Below, in pieces: positions 16,422 through 24,841 of a stretch of DNA of 64,000 nucleotides (position 1 is its first letter; each line of letters starts with the position of its first letter). The notes under the pieces are model-generated. The model made no database searches, had not been told where the DNA came from, and saw only the letters and a program-made list of their open reading frames with translations. The translations under genes and the position numbers were made by a program. Source of the stretch: Bacteroides sp. An322 (lineage in GTDB: Bacteria > Bacteroidota > Bacteroidia > Bacteroidales > Bacteroidaceae); assembly GCF_002161765.1 (NCBI RefSeq), contig NZ_NFIN01000014.1, forward strand, positions 1-64,000. Direction: 5' to 3'.

Positions 16422-18635
16422 TTATGCATAGCCATGCATTCCTCCTAAAATGAAGTTGACTCCGAAATAGGTAATCAATACACTTAGGAAAGCGATGACG
16501 GCAAACCAATGGAAGAACATCGGACGCCGGAATGCGGGGAGCGATGCAGGGTGCAGGGCTGCTGTATATATTAATAAGGTAATGAGTGCCCATGTCTCTT
16601 TCGGGTCCCATCCCCAATAGCGTCCCCATGAAACGTTTGCCCATACGGCACCGATGAAGATGCCGAGAGCCAGGCAGAACACCGCCGGATAAAGGATAAT
16701 CCGGCTGATGACTTGCAGGCGGACGATGGCATCCTGATAATCCTTTCGGGTATGGCGTAAGACAATCGCCATGATGCCGTTCAGCATGACAAATGCAGTG
16801 AGCGAGTAGGCTATCATAATGGTCACCACATGGATGCTCAATAGAGGGGATGCCAGTACAGGCATCAGTTGGGTAATGGGCGGATTGGCTTCTCCTAACA
16901 TAGCCACTAACAAAGCCAGCCCGCATAACATATAGCCGAAAGCGATAACGGCTTTTAGTTTGCGGTAGAAGAGAAAGGTGAGCAGGGTGACGCAAAACGC
17001 CATGAACTGCATCGTTTCATATCCGTTCGAGAGCGGAAGGTGTCCGCTTACAAAACCTCTCAGGCTGATTAAGGTTATCAGATAAAATGATATAATCCCC
17101 AATGCGATAAGCGGAAATATATGCAGTTGGGTCTTGCCGTATAGCGGACGGCTTACTCTCCGGCAATAGAAAAGGAACGACAAGAAGCCGATGGTAAGGC
17201 AAGCCATTGCCAACGGTTTTGTATAGTCCAAGCGGTTGTATAGTTTTTCCGCATCGAAGCGTGCGTCTGAGGGGAGTACTTCGAGGGCGGTCTTTTGCTG
17301 GTATTCCCGAATCTTATCCGTGAGTCCGATGATAGCGGCATCGTCTTTCTTCATCACTTGCTCGCTCAGCAATCCTAAGCTTTTGCGGACGAATAGCCAT
17401 TGGTCATCAGGTAAGTCTTGAGGCAAGTCATCTACGGGAGCAAACCAGCTTATCCGGTTATGTTCCGTCCGGCATGGATAGATTTTCAGGATACTTCCCG
17501 TGGCGGTCATGCTTATCAGATTGAATTTCTCGTTGGCTTCATTCAGCTCACGTTTGTATTTGGTTTCGTTTATTTCTTTGTTATCTTTCAGCTTGTATCC
17601 TTCTGTTCCGAAGAAATCATTCAGGGAGGCGTATTGCCCTTTGATGCCTAATGCGTGTTGTATCTCCTTGCTTTTGATGCGGATGACGGGTTCGGCTTTC
17701 CAGTCATCGTAATAGAAGAACCAGCCCGTAAACACTTGTTCGGATGTCAGTCCTTTGTAGCTCGTTTTGCCATAGAGTTTCATGGTAAAGTCTTTCGCCA
17801 GTGTCTGTAGGGGACAGATGCGGTCGTGATAATAAATGTAGAGGTTGCCTATTTCGGAAGCCGCTTCGCGCGATAAATGTTTGGGGGCTTCGGATGCCAT
17901 GCCGGGGAGGAATGAAGATAAGGCAATGCATAGTATTGCGGTTTTATTCTGTAACGCAGGATGGGAGAGAAGCCGGCGGAACATGCTGTCTTTTTGAAAG
18001 AAGAAACCTAAGATAGAAAGCAAAAGCAAGGCATATCCGGTGTAGGTGATGCCGATTCCCCACGGGTCATAAGATACGGCAAGGGTGGTGCCTCGTCCGT
18101 CTTTGTCGTATGCCGATTGGTAGAAGCGATAGTGGCGGTAGGTGAATATCCGGTTCATGGACACTTCTCCTTCCGTTTGAGTTCCGTTATCATCAATCCG
18201 AATGCGGCTGGTAAAGTCCATGGGCGCAAAGCTCCCTTTGTAATAGTCGATGCGGAAATCATGCAGTTGCACTTGGAAAGGGAGCGGCTCTTCGCTTGAT
18301 TCGGAAGTGATGAAAGCCGAAGCCGGCGCATCGTTCATTCGCAAATGGATGCTTCCTTGTTTGCCGCAAAGGCGGGTGGTGAGTGCTCCGCTCAGGATGA
18401 CCAAAAACGAGATATGGAGCAGGAAGGTGAAGAAGTCCCGTTGTAGTTTCCGGTGGATAAGGTAGGCAAAAGCGCATATTGTCATGATACCCCATATTGT
18501 GGTAAAAACCGGAGAGCCGTAGATGACAGACCAAGCCGTATCAGTCCCTTGAATTTTTTCCAAGAAGGTGGCAAGCATCATCATCAAGACGAGCAGCCCT
18601 GCGCTTCCGAAAGCAATGCGTTTAATCAGTTTCAT
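16422..18635 (-). CDS. ccsBA: CcsBA-type fused cytochrome c biogenesis protein
   Basis: A 737-residue polytopic protein that exports heme and attaches it to CxxCH apocytochromes (System II). The N-terminal part is ResB/CcsB-like: four membrane helices and a periplasmic region with ILSGALTTRLCGKQG. The C-terminal part is CcsA/ResC-like with the tryptophan-rich heme-handling motif WGRYWGWDPKETWA near residue 670. In most bacteria these are two proteins; the fused form is common in Bacteroidetes and epsilonproteobacteria. It is the last gene of a run with a di-heme protein that would be its client. Confidence 0.88.
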   Translation of the reverse strand: MKLIKRIAFGSAGLLVLMMMLATFLEKIQGTDTAWSVIYGSPVFTTIWGIMTICAFAYLIHRKLQRDFFTFLLHISFLVILSGALTTRLCGKQGSIHLRMNDAPASAFITSESSEEPLPFQVQLHDFRIDYYKGSFAPMDFTSRIRIDDNGTQTEGEVSMNRIFTYRHYRFYQSAYDKDGRGTTLAVSYDPWGIGITYTGYALLLLSILGFFFQKDSMFRRLLSHPALQNKTAILCIALSSFLPGMASEAPKHLSREAASEIGNLYIYYHDRICPLQTLAKDFTMKLYGKTSYKGLTSEQVFTGWFFYYDDWKAEPVIRIKSKEIQHALGIKGQYASLNDFFGTEGYKLKDNKEINETKYKRELNEANEKFNLISMTATGSILKIYPCRTEHNRISWFAPVDDLPQDLPDDQWLFVRKSLGLLSEQVMKKDDAAIIGLTDKIREYQQKTALEVLPSDARFDAEKLYNRLDYTKPLAMACLTIGFLSFLFYCRRVSRPLYGKTQLHIFPLIALGIISFYLITLISLRGFVSGHLPLSNGYETMQFMAFCVTLLTFLFYRKLKAVIAFGYMLCGLALLVAMLGEANPPITQLMPVLASPLLSIHVVTIMIAYSLTAFVMLNGIMAIVLRHTRKDYQDAIVRLQVISRIILYPAVFCLALGIFIGAVWANVSWGRYWGWDPKETWALITLLIYTAALHPASLPAFRRPMFFHWFAVIAFLSVLITYFGVNFILGGMHGYA

Positions 18636-18664
18636 TTGTCTTTACGTATTGTGGAGGAAGGTTT

Positions 18665-18721
18665 ACCACAGATTACACAGATTAAAATAATTGACAATAA
18701 AAAATCTGTGTAATCTGTGGT
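18665..18721. repeat. Perfect 19-bp dyad repeat (family A)
   Basis: ACCACAGATTACACAGATT and its exact reverse complement flank a 19-base A/T-rich loop. It lies between ccsBA and the di-heme protein gene that precedes it in the same direction, so in the mRNA it would fold into a strong hairpin inside the operon and may limit ccsBA expression. Confidence 0.7.
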
Positions 18722-18728
18722 GAGAATA

Positions 18729-20405
18729 TTAGATAGAGTCGATGAATTTCACGATAGCGTCACGGTCTTCTTTCGAGAGGTTGCGGAAAGCTTTGATTTG
18801 CTCGTAAGCATCGCTCTCGGTGCTGGTTCCATGCCACATGATAGCTTCCAGCGTGGTGCGTGCACGGCAATCGTGCAGACGGTCGGCATATTCGGCTCCG
18901 GTGCAACGTTGGTGCAAGCCGCGTCCCCAAAGCGGAGTGGTGCGGCACCAGCCGGTACGGATATCGTTTTGCATGTGCAGCTTGTGCTGTATCATGTCGG
19001 TATAGGGCCAAATCTTCTGGTGCGGATAACGGGGCAACTGGTTTGCCTTGTCTCCTGTGAAGAAGCGTGCCGGGTCGCGTATCTCGTCATCGCCTGTAGT
19101 CCAGCTCGGCTTGTGGCAATACGTACAGTTCAGTTGTTCGAAGAGTTCCTTTCCGCGGAGCACTTCTTCATCGTCTACATTGCGTGCGGCGGGCACGGCT
19201 AATCCACGATGCCATACCATGAGGTCGATGTAGTCTTGGTCGGACACTTCTACGTCCAGTTCTTTCGAAGTCAGGTAGTTGTAGATATTCTGTTGCTCGT
19301 CATACGTACCGTCTTCGTTTTGGATGTGCCAGTCGGGATGATTCTTTTCCGGGTCGGCTTGCTCGATGTAAGCACGGAATCCGGCTTGCACATCGGGGTC
19401 TTCCGATGAATACTGGGCGTAGGTGCCTGCTGCGTCTAAGTAATGGAAGCGGCGGTCGCTACGTGTAGCATTGGTGATGTTCCAGAAAGCGTTGGCTCCA
19501 GCGGCGTCTTGCAACGGACCGCGGCTCAGGGCGTAGGTGTAACGCAATGGGTAAAGTGTACCGTCTCCTCCTTGTGTCGTGTTGGAATATTGTTTTACCC
19601 ATTCGCCGTTCTTGAAGATGGTTTCGTTCAGTCCGTTCTTCAGATAACCGTCTTTTTCTTCTTGCGCGTATTGCGCTTTCAGGTCTTCATCGGTAATGGC
19701 ATCCAGCAGGCCGGTACCGTAAATGCCGATAGTCGATTCCAAACGGACTTCGTAGTTGCCTACTTCATATCCTTTGTTGGCTACGTAGATGGCACTCTTC
19801 GGTATGCTTACTTCGGGATAACGGAGCTGGTAAGTCTCGCCATCGGGGAACTTGTTGCCCCAGCTATCGGTATATTCGTGCCAAGTCAGTTGGATTTGGG
19901 TTTCGTCCAGCGGAGATTTGAAAGGTGCTACGGCTTTGGTTTGAGGCATACCGGCAAGCCAAGATACGTAAGCATCCGTAGCCGGGTCGTAGACAACTAA
20001 TAGATAACCGTTGCCTATTTGGTTTGTGTTGAAAGTTCCTGTAGGTTGGCTTTGTCCGTGTCCGTATCCCGGATGGCAATGTTGGCAAGAGGTACGGATA
20101 TAGACCGGACCGAGGCCGTGGCGCATACCGGAGAAGTTGGATGTATAAGGCTTTTCAAAGAATTGTTCTCCTCTGTTGAAGGCGGCGGTCATATCGGCAT
20201 CGGCATCCACTACGGGAGTGGGGTCTTCGAAAGCCGTAGACGCGGAGTTGAATGTCGTGCCCAATTCTCCGCCCGTATAATACCAGTCAGGGAGTTCTGA
20301 CGGTTCCGGACTTGGAGACGGATTGTCCGTTTTCACTTCATCATCGCTACAAGCCGTTATCATGCCTATCGACAGGAATGCGGCTAAATAATACTGTTTC
20401 TTCAT
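18729..20405 (-). CDS. Di-heme oxidoreductase-family surface lipoprotein (DUF1111/DHOR type)
   Basis: A lipoprotein signal ending in ITACSDDE precedes a 558-residue protein with two c-type heme motifs, CQHCH (N-terminal third) and CTYCH (C-terminal third), and the DHOR-like motif AEYADRLHDCRARTTLEAIMWHG near the end. Family members are putative thiol or metal redox enzymes often found beside imelysin genes in iron-uptake loci. The acidic SDDE after the lipid cysteine fits the Bacteroides surface-export signal, so I infer an outer-surface location. I use ATG 20405; a TTG two codons upstream is less likely. Confidence 0.88.
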   Translation of the reverse strand: MKKQYYLAAFLSIGMITACSDDEVKTDNPSPSPEPSELPDWYYTGGELGTTFNSASTAFEDPTPVVDADADMTAAFNRGEQFFEKPYTSNFSGMRHGLGPVYIRTSCQHCHPGYGHGQSQPTGTFNTNQIGNGYLLVVYDPATDAYVSWLAGMPQTKAVAPFKSPLDETQIQLTWHEYTDSWGNKFPDGETYQLRYPEVSIPKSAIYVANKGYEVGNYEVRLESTIGIYGTGLLDAITDEDLKAQYAQEEKDGYLKNGLNETIFKNGEWVKQYSNTTQGGDGTLYPLRYTYALSRGPLQDAAGANAFWNITNATRSDRRFHYLDAAGTYAQYSSEDPDVQAGFRAYIEQADPEKNHPDWHIQNEDGTYDEQQNIYNYLTSKELDVEVSDQDYIDLMVWHRGLAVPAARNVDDEEVLRGKELFEQLNCTYCHKPSWTTGDDEIRDPARFFTGDKANQLPRYPHQKIWPYTDMIQHKLHMQNDIRTGWCRTTPLWGRGLHQRCTGAEYADRLHDCRARTTLEAIMWHGTSTESDAYEQIKAFRNLSKEDRDAIVKFIDSI

Positions 20406-20507
20406 AATCAAAAGTAATATAAAGTTAGTGTGGTTACGGTATGTTTAAAGGACATAGACATTCTTCCGAAGAGGAATGCCTATGCCTTTGTGTTAGCACA
20501 AAGTGGA

Positions 20508-21776
20508 TTAATGGTTTGCTTGTAGCAAAGCTTTCACTTCGTCGAAGATATCATTCATTACGTTGCAGGCATCGATAGCGTCTTGGTTAACGGTATCATA
20601 ATCAGATGCTCCGCACGTATATGCAAACGGTTCACCCATCAACGAAATTTTATCGTATGCATCTTGGATGGCTGCTTTCACACGGTTGTCCAGGTCGGCA
20701 TCAAGTGTAGCGATATATGTGCTAAGCGTATTCGTTGGCACTTGGATGGTTCCGTCTACCGAAGGAGAACCCTGGTAGGCGTTGCGGATGCTTTGGATAT
20801 TGCCCAGGAAGTCGCGGATGGAGTTCAGGCTATAAGGCGATTCAATATAGTTCGGGTCGTATTCCATACCTCCCGAAGGAAGTCCTTTACCTGTCGGGTT
20901 CCCGATTTTGATATTACCTACTTCGTTTGCGATGTTTTGGATTCCGGCGGTGATGATGTCGTACATCACATCAAGATAGTTTACGTATTCACTGCCTGCG
21001 TTGCCTGCATTTTTGATACGTTCACCGAAGTTGATGCCTTTGTCCAATTCGGTATCGGTCAGAATCTGTTGTTTTTCAGCCGTTACATTTTCGGTGCCTG
21101 CCCAGCATGCTTCCAATAAGATGCATTGATTACGCAAGTCCGCAGCTAAACCTACTAAATAGTTTAATTCTTCAGTGCTATAGTTCAGGTTATGTGCCAC
21201 GCTTTTGGAATCAGCTGTAGCATTGCCGTCTGCATTTGTATTTGTCAATTCGAATAAAAGATATTCGATGGCGTGGAATCCTTGTAATGCATATCCTAAA
21301 TAGTTACCTACGTATACACCTTCATCATCCATTTGTGCCATCTGCGCTGGGTTGTTTAGCAGAGCGTCCATACCGGTCTTATCAAGCGGCCAAGAGTCAA
21401 TGTGCGGGTCTATATAGTAGTCTCCGGCTGGGCCGAACAGCCAGGCTTCGCTTTTTTCCCAATAATCGCGTGCGGTTTTCCAAGCTTCGCCGGCTGCTTC
21501 TACATCTGCGGTAGATAAGGTTCCGTCCGCTTTTTTAGTACGGATGTCGATACACAAACTATGCAGTTGCATGGCTGCATCTGCCATACCTTTATAGGTA
21601 GGGATAACAGTCTTGTCTGTATAGTCGGCTATTACATCTTTCAGTGCTTGTTCCTGTGCAGAGAGGGTGCCTGGCTCTTCTTGAGCAACCGGTTCGTCAT
21701 CACTACAAGCTGTAACATTCATGCCTATCATGGCGGTAAATGCCATGTAGAGCGGGAATTTCAAATACTTTTTCAT
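20508..21776 (-). CDS. Imelysin-family (M75) surface lipoprotein
   Basis: Signal MKKYLKF...VTACSDDEP gives a lipoprotein with an acidic surface-export tract. The mature part is alpha-helical with the imelysin hallmarks: GPAGDYYIDPHIDSWPLD and the H-x-x-E motif GFHAIEYLLFE near residue 167. Imelysin-like proteins are linked to iron acquisition (EfeO/IrpA relatives); a structural study of Bacteroides ovatus and other imelysins is known. Metal or heme binding at the HxxE site is inferred from the family. It sits between the porin-like gene and the di-heme gene. Confidence 0.88.
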   Translation of the reverse strand: MKKYLKFPLYMAFTAMIGMNVTACSDDEPVAQEEPGTLSAQEQALKDVIADYTDKTVIPTYKGMADAAMQLHSLCIDIRTKKADGTLSTADVEAAGEAWKTARDYWEKSEAWLFGPAGDYYIDPHIDSWPLDKTGMDALLNNPAQMAQMDDEGVYVGNYLGYALQGFHAIEYLLFELTNTNADGNATADSKSVAHNLNYSTEELNYLVGLAADLRNQCILLEACWAGTENVTAEKQQILTDTELDKGINFGERIKNAGNAGSEYVNYLDVMYDIITAGIQNIANEVGNIKIGNPTGKGLPSGGMEYDPNYIESPYSLNSIRDFLGNIQSIRNAYQGSPSVDGTIQVPTNTLSTYIATLDADLDNRVKAAIQDAYDKISLMGEPFAYTCGASDYDTVNQDAIDACNVMNDIFDEVKALLQANH

Positions 21777-21823
21777 TGTCTTACTTTTTTAATTGGTGTT
21801 TTGTTTGTATATTGTTTTTGATT

Positions 21824-23170
21824 TTACAAATTGAAGAAACCGGAATAGGCTACTCCTAACGAAACGGCTGGTTCGTTATTGAATTTGCTTTTCAGGATGC
21901 CCAATGAATATTCCCCCTTCAATACGATGTCTTTCATCGGGTAATAGTTCACACCGAATGCGATGCGTTGGCGGCCGTATTCTTCATAATCGGTCACGGC
22001 ATCTTCCGTCGTGTGCATGGAATCATAATACTCATAACGGCCGAAGAGGTAGAATTTGCGTCCCTTTTCTTGTTGTTTCTTGCCGAGCCAGCCGAACAAG
22101 TCATAGCCTACTTCTACTCCGGTAGAGATTGCCGATGTGGCTACAGGTCTTTTTTTCGCGGGCGAGTCATTAGAGAAACTTTGGTTGTAACGGGTAATCA
22201 ATGCTGCGTCTGACAAGTGCCCGTAATCGAAGTTCCCTCGTGCCACCCAGTTATGGTCATTGTAGTGGAAATCGAATGAACCGATTAAGACAGTTCCTTT
22301 TACATCGTCGTATATCGCATTGGTCGCTTTCTTCAGTGTGTTGCTGAAGGTGTTGCCTGCATATCCGCTTACAGAGAGGCGGAGTCCTTTTACCGAGTAA
22401 TTGTCTATGCGGACGGCACCCGCCATGGCATTGGCTATCTTGAACTCGTAAGGACTTCCGGCACCGCCTTTTATCCATTCTTTATCATTGAAGCGGTCCG
22501 AGTCAAGCCCAGGGAGTAACATGGCTTCGTACCGCCAGTCTCCTGCACGTCCCCAAATACTTAATCCGGTTTCATGCCATGTGCACGGCATAATGGTGTT
22601 CTCACCTTCCGGGCGATATACACCGAAGAACTCCGTAGGAAGATGATGGGCATTGGTCGCTCCGACGGGTACTACCATGTGTCCTAACTTGATGTTGAAC
22701 TCCGGAAAGAATGATTTTTGAATCCAGAATTGTTCGAGGGCGACTTCTCCTCCGCGTTCAATCTCGCTTTCGTATTCACCACCTTCGTGTTCTTCTATTT
22801 CTACGGCGCTTTCCGTACCTCCGTGTTCAAATTCGATTTCCATTCCCATTGACCAGCCTTTGCCGAAATCATATCCTAACATCAAGACAACGTGGGGCAG
22901 GTCAAAACGTCCGTGCTTATCGTCTTTATAATCTTCCGGACTATCGTAGCGCAGGTAATTGTCGCTATAAAAGTTCCGGCTATATACGGCTTCTCCATAA
23001 CCGCCGATGGTGAAGCGCGATTTCTTCTTTTCCTTCTTGGGTGTTTCCGATGCACTCATTACGGATGTTCCCGCTTTGTCTTTACTTGCCTGCTCTGCTT
23101 CACCTGTAGCGAAAGCGTGCGGAGCGAGCATCGCCAAGCAGAGCGAGAATAAGAGTTTCGTTGTTTTCAT
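21824..23170 (-). CDS. Outer-membrane porin-like beta-barrel protein
   Basis: A 448-residue protein with a cleavable signal (LLFSLCLAMLAPHAFA) and a C-terminal beta-barrel pattern ending in SLGVAYSGFFNL with a terminal aromatic-rich strand. The N-terminal KKKSRFTIGGYGEAVYSRNF is typical of Bacteroidetes outer-membrane porins. A Glu-rich stretch (about residues 125-145, EIEEHEGGEYESEIERG) faces outward or into the pore and could bind cations. It is first in the run with imelysin, di-heme protein and CcsBA, so a cation or siderophore channel is an inference. Confidence 0.8.
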   Translation of the reverse strand: MKTTKLLFSLCLAMLAPHAFATGEAEQASKDKAGTSVMSASETPKKEKKKSRFTIGGYGEAVYSRNFYSDNYLRYDSPEDYKDDKHGRFDLPHVVLMLGYDFGKGWSMGMEIEFEHGGTESAVEIEEHEGGEYESEIERGGEVALEQFWIQKSFFPEFNIKLGHMVVPVGATNAHHLPTEFFGVYRPEGENTIMPCTWHETGLSIWGRAGDWRYEAMLLPGLDSDRFNDKEWIKGGAGSPYEFKIANAMAGAVRIDNYSVKGLRLSVSGYAGNTFSNTLKKATNAIYDDVKGTVLIGSFDFHYNDHNWVARGNFDYGHLSDAALITRYNQSFSNDSPAKKRPVATSAISTGVEVGYDLFGWLGKKQQEKGRKFYLFGRYEYYDSMHTTEDAVTDYEEYGRQRIAFGVNYYPMKDIVLKGEYSLGILKSKFNNEPAVSLGVAYSGFFNL

Positions 23171-23203
23171 TTCTCTTTATCTTTTGTTGATTTTTAACTA
23201 CCG

Positions 23204-23211
23204 CAAAGGTA
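23204..23211 (-). promoter_or_regulatory. -7 box TACCTTTG for the porin-imelysin-DHOR run
   Basis: Minus-strand TACCTTTG matches TAnnTTTG, 33 bases before the porin gene ATG. The first palindrome at 23235-23250 sits at the position expected for its -33 element. Confidence 0.65.
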
Positions 23212-23234
23212 TTGCGCTTCCCGGAGTGCCGCAA

Positions 23235-23250
23235 TACCTACTTTTAGGTA
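23235..23250. promoter_or_regulatory. Palindromic operator-like site 1 (TACCTA-N4-TAGGTA)
   Basis: TACCTACTTTTAGGTA: perfect 6-bp arms and a 4-base spacer. It covers the -33 region of the minus-strand promoter. See also site 2, 32 bp away. Confidence 0.65.
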
Positions 23251-23266
23251 AAAAAAAGATGTTAAA

Positions 23267-23282
23267 TACCTACATGTAGGTA
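23267..23282. promoter_or_regulatory. Palindromic operator-like site 2 (TACCTA-N4-TAGGTA)
   Basis: TACCTACATGTAGGTA is a perfect 16-bp palindrome. It covers the -33 region of the plus-strand promoter. Its centre is 32 bp from that of site 1, close to three helical turns, so bound dimers would lie on the same face of the DNA. Confidence 0.65.
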
Positions 23283-23291
23283 GGGATTCCG

Positions 23292-23299
23292 TATCTTTG
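23292..23299 (+). promoter_or_regulatory. -7 box TATCTTTG for the alkylation-repair gene
   Basis: TAnnTTTG box 32 bases upstream of the plus-strand gene, just right of palindrome 2. Confidence 0.65.
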
Positions 23300-23331
23300 C
23301 AGGTGTTTTTTATTTTTAAAGGGAAAGTGAC

Positions 23332-24048
23332 ATGGAAGAAGAACATTACCGCCTCGATGGCTTAACCATAAAGGAACATCTGCTCCAATTGGCGGAGCGG
23401 GGAAACAAGAAGTTTACCGAAAGCCTGAATCCGGGCGTGGAGCATATATTGGGCATTCGGGTGCCCGACTTGCGCAAATTGGCGGCACGCATTGTCAAAG
23501 ACGATTGGGAGGCTTATCTCGATACCGCCGATATCTATTACATGGAAGAGCGGATGCTGCAAGGCATGGTGTTGGGCTGCATCCGTCCCGATGCCGATGT
23601 CGAAGTCTACCTGCATCGGGTTACTCAGTTTGTGTGGAACATCAATAGTTGGTCGGTGTGCGACACGTTCAAGTTCGGAGGAGGGAAGAAGTTCATCGAG
23701 GCGAACAAAGACCGCCTTTGGGAATACCTGAAAACATGGATGCACGCCGAAGGCGAGTACGAAATCCGTTTCGGTGTAGTGATGGCGATGCAGCATTTCA
23801 TCGATGAAGAACATCTTGACGAACTCTTCTCCCTATACGACGGCATCCGCCACGAAGGCTATTACGTGCGGATGGCGGTGGCATGGGCATTGTCGGTCTG
23901 CTTCGTGAAGTTCCCCGAACGGACCTTAGCGTATCTGAAACAAAATTCTTTAGATAAATTTACTTATAATAAGGCGTTGCAAAAGATAACGGAGTCCTAT
24001 CGGGTAGATGCTGCCACGAAGGAAGTGATACGGGCAATGAAGCGGTAA
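23332..24048 (+). CDS. DNA alkylation repair protein, AlkD-like HEAT-repeat glycosylase
   Basis: A 238-residue all-helical HEAT-like protein of the DNA alkylation repair family (AlkC/AlkD). Visible features are GIRVPDLRKLAARIV, DTFKFGGGKKFIEANK (DNA-facing region) and VAWALSVCFVKFPERTL. AlkD proteins excise N3- and N7-alkylated bases without base flipping. Divergent from the porin/imelysin run, with which it shares a control region containing two palindromes. Confidence 0.85.
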   Translation: MEEEHYRLDGLTIKEHLLQLAERGNKKFTESLNPGVEHILGIRVPDLRKLAARIVKDDWEAYLDTADIYYMEERMLQGMVLGCIRPDADVEVYLHRVTQFVWNINSWSVCDTFKFGGGKKFIEANKDRLWEYLKTWMHAEGEYEIRFGVVMAMQHFIDEEHLDELFSLYDGIRHEGYYVRMAVAWALSVCFVKFPERTLAYLKQNSLDKFTYNKALQKITESYRVDAATKEVIRAMKR

Positions 24049-24135
24049 TTTGGATAAGGCAGGCGGCTGCTTTGACGGATGTGGTAAGCTGCATAGTTGG
24101 AGCCGTTTAATTGCGTAAAGAGTCCCGTCCAGTCA

Positions 24136-24215
24136 GGACTGCTGTCCTAACAGGTCAGGATTGCAGTCCTAGTAGGCTCAGGACTGCAGTCCTGGTAGTA
24201 TGGGACTGAGGGAGG
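24136..24215. repeat. 22-23-bp tandem palindromic repeat (family D)
   Basis: Three units with the palindromic core GGACTGCAGTCCT (two carry one change) start at 24136, 24158 and 24181, and a fourth half-unit starts at 24203. Each core can fold as a 6-bp hairpin. The linkers vary (CTAACAGGTCA, AGTAGGCTCA), unlike a CRISPR where linkers are longer and repeats fully conserved. It fills the gap between two convergent genes. Confidence 0.7.
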
Positions 24216-24275
24216 ACTCGGATGTCTCGGACTAGGCAGTTATTTGGCTTTGTAGAAGCAATAATATGTTTTCAT

Positions 24276-24746
24276 TTATTCGTGATGATACGGGCTGTTG
24301 TTCAGAATGCTCATTGCCCGGTAAAGCTGCTCTGTGAAGATGAGGCGTATCATCTGATGTGAGAAAGTCATTTTTGATAGTGAAATCTTTTCTTGCGCCG
24401 CCCCGTATACGGCAGGCGAGAATCCGTAGGGACCACCGATGATGAACACAAGCCGTTTGACCGAGTGCATTTTCCGTTCTATCCATGCGGCGAACTCTAT
24501 GGAACGGAATTCTTTGCCATGCTCGTCAAGTAATACGGGTACATCACCCGGCTGGAGGGCTTTCAGGATCAGTTCGCCTTCTTTTTCTTTTTGCTGCTCT
24601 TCGCTGAGGCTTTTGGTGTTTTTAAGTTCGGGGATGACTTCGATGTCGAACGGGATGTAATGCTTTATGCGCTGTGTGTAATCGTTGATAGCGGCGATGT
24701 AGTGTTTTTCTACCGTCTTGCCTACTACTAATAGGGTAAATTTCAT
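24276..24746 (-). CDS. rlmH: 23S rRNA pseudouridine1915 N3-methyltransferase
   Basis: A SPOUT-fold methyltransferase that methylates the pseudouridine at position 1915 of 23S rRNA. The start MKFTLLVVGKT matches the family exactly, giving 156-157 residues. Conserved motifs are LLDEHGKEFRS, FIIGGPYGFSP (SAM-binding knot) and SLSKMTFSHQMIRLIFTEQLYRA. A longer frame adds twelve residues upstream that are not in the family. Confidence 0.95.
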   Translation of the reverse strand: MKFTLLVVGKTVEKHYIAAINDYTQRIKHYIPFDIEVIPELKNTKSLSEEQQKEKEGELILKALQPGDVPVLLDEHGKEFRSIEFAAWIERKMHSVKRLVFIIGGPYGFSPAVYGAAQEKISLSKMTFSHQMIRLIFTEQLYRAMSILNNSPYHHE

Positions 24747-24779
24747 ATTCGTTAATCGGGTTTTAAATGTTTCCTTTTG

Positions 24780-24787
24780 CAAAGGTA
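24780..24787 (-). promoter_or_regulatory. -7 box TACCTTTG for rlmH
   Basis: Minus-strand TACCTTTG, 34 bases before the rlmH ATG. Its -33 region overlaps the nadC -7 box. Confidence 0.6.
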
Positions 24788-24799
24788 TGAATAAATCCG

Positions 24800-24807
24800 T
24801 ACCTTTG
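24800..24807 (+). promoter_or_regulatory. -7 box TACCTTTG for nadC
   Basis: Plus-strand TACCTTTG, 34 bases before the nadC ATG, set back to back with the rlmH box 12 bases away. Confidence 0.6.
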
Positions 24808-24841
24808 CCGCAAAATGAACATATAAATAAAATAAGGTATT

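Noticed and set aside
24136-24215. Possible mini-CRISPR
   Set aside because: Repeat cores are only 13 bases, spacing is 22-23 bases, and cores differ between units. Palindromic array is the better reading.
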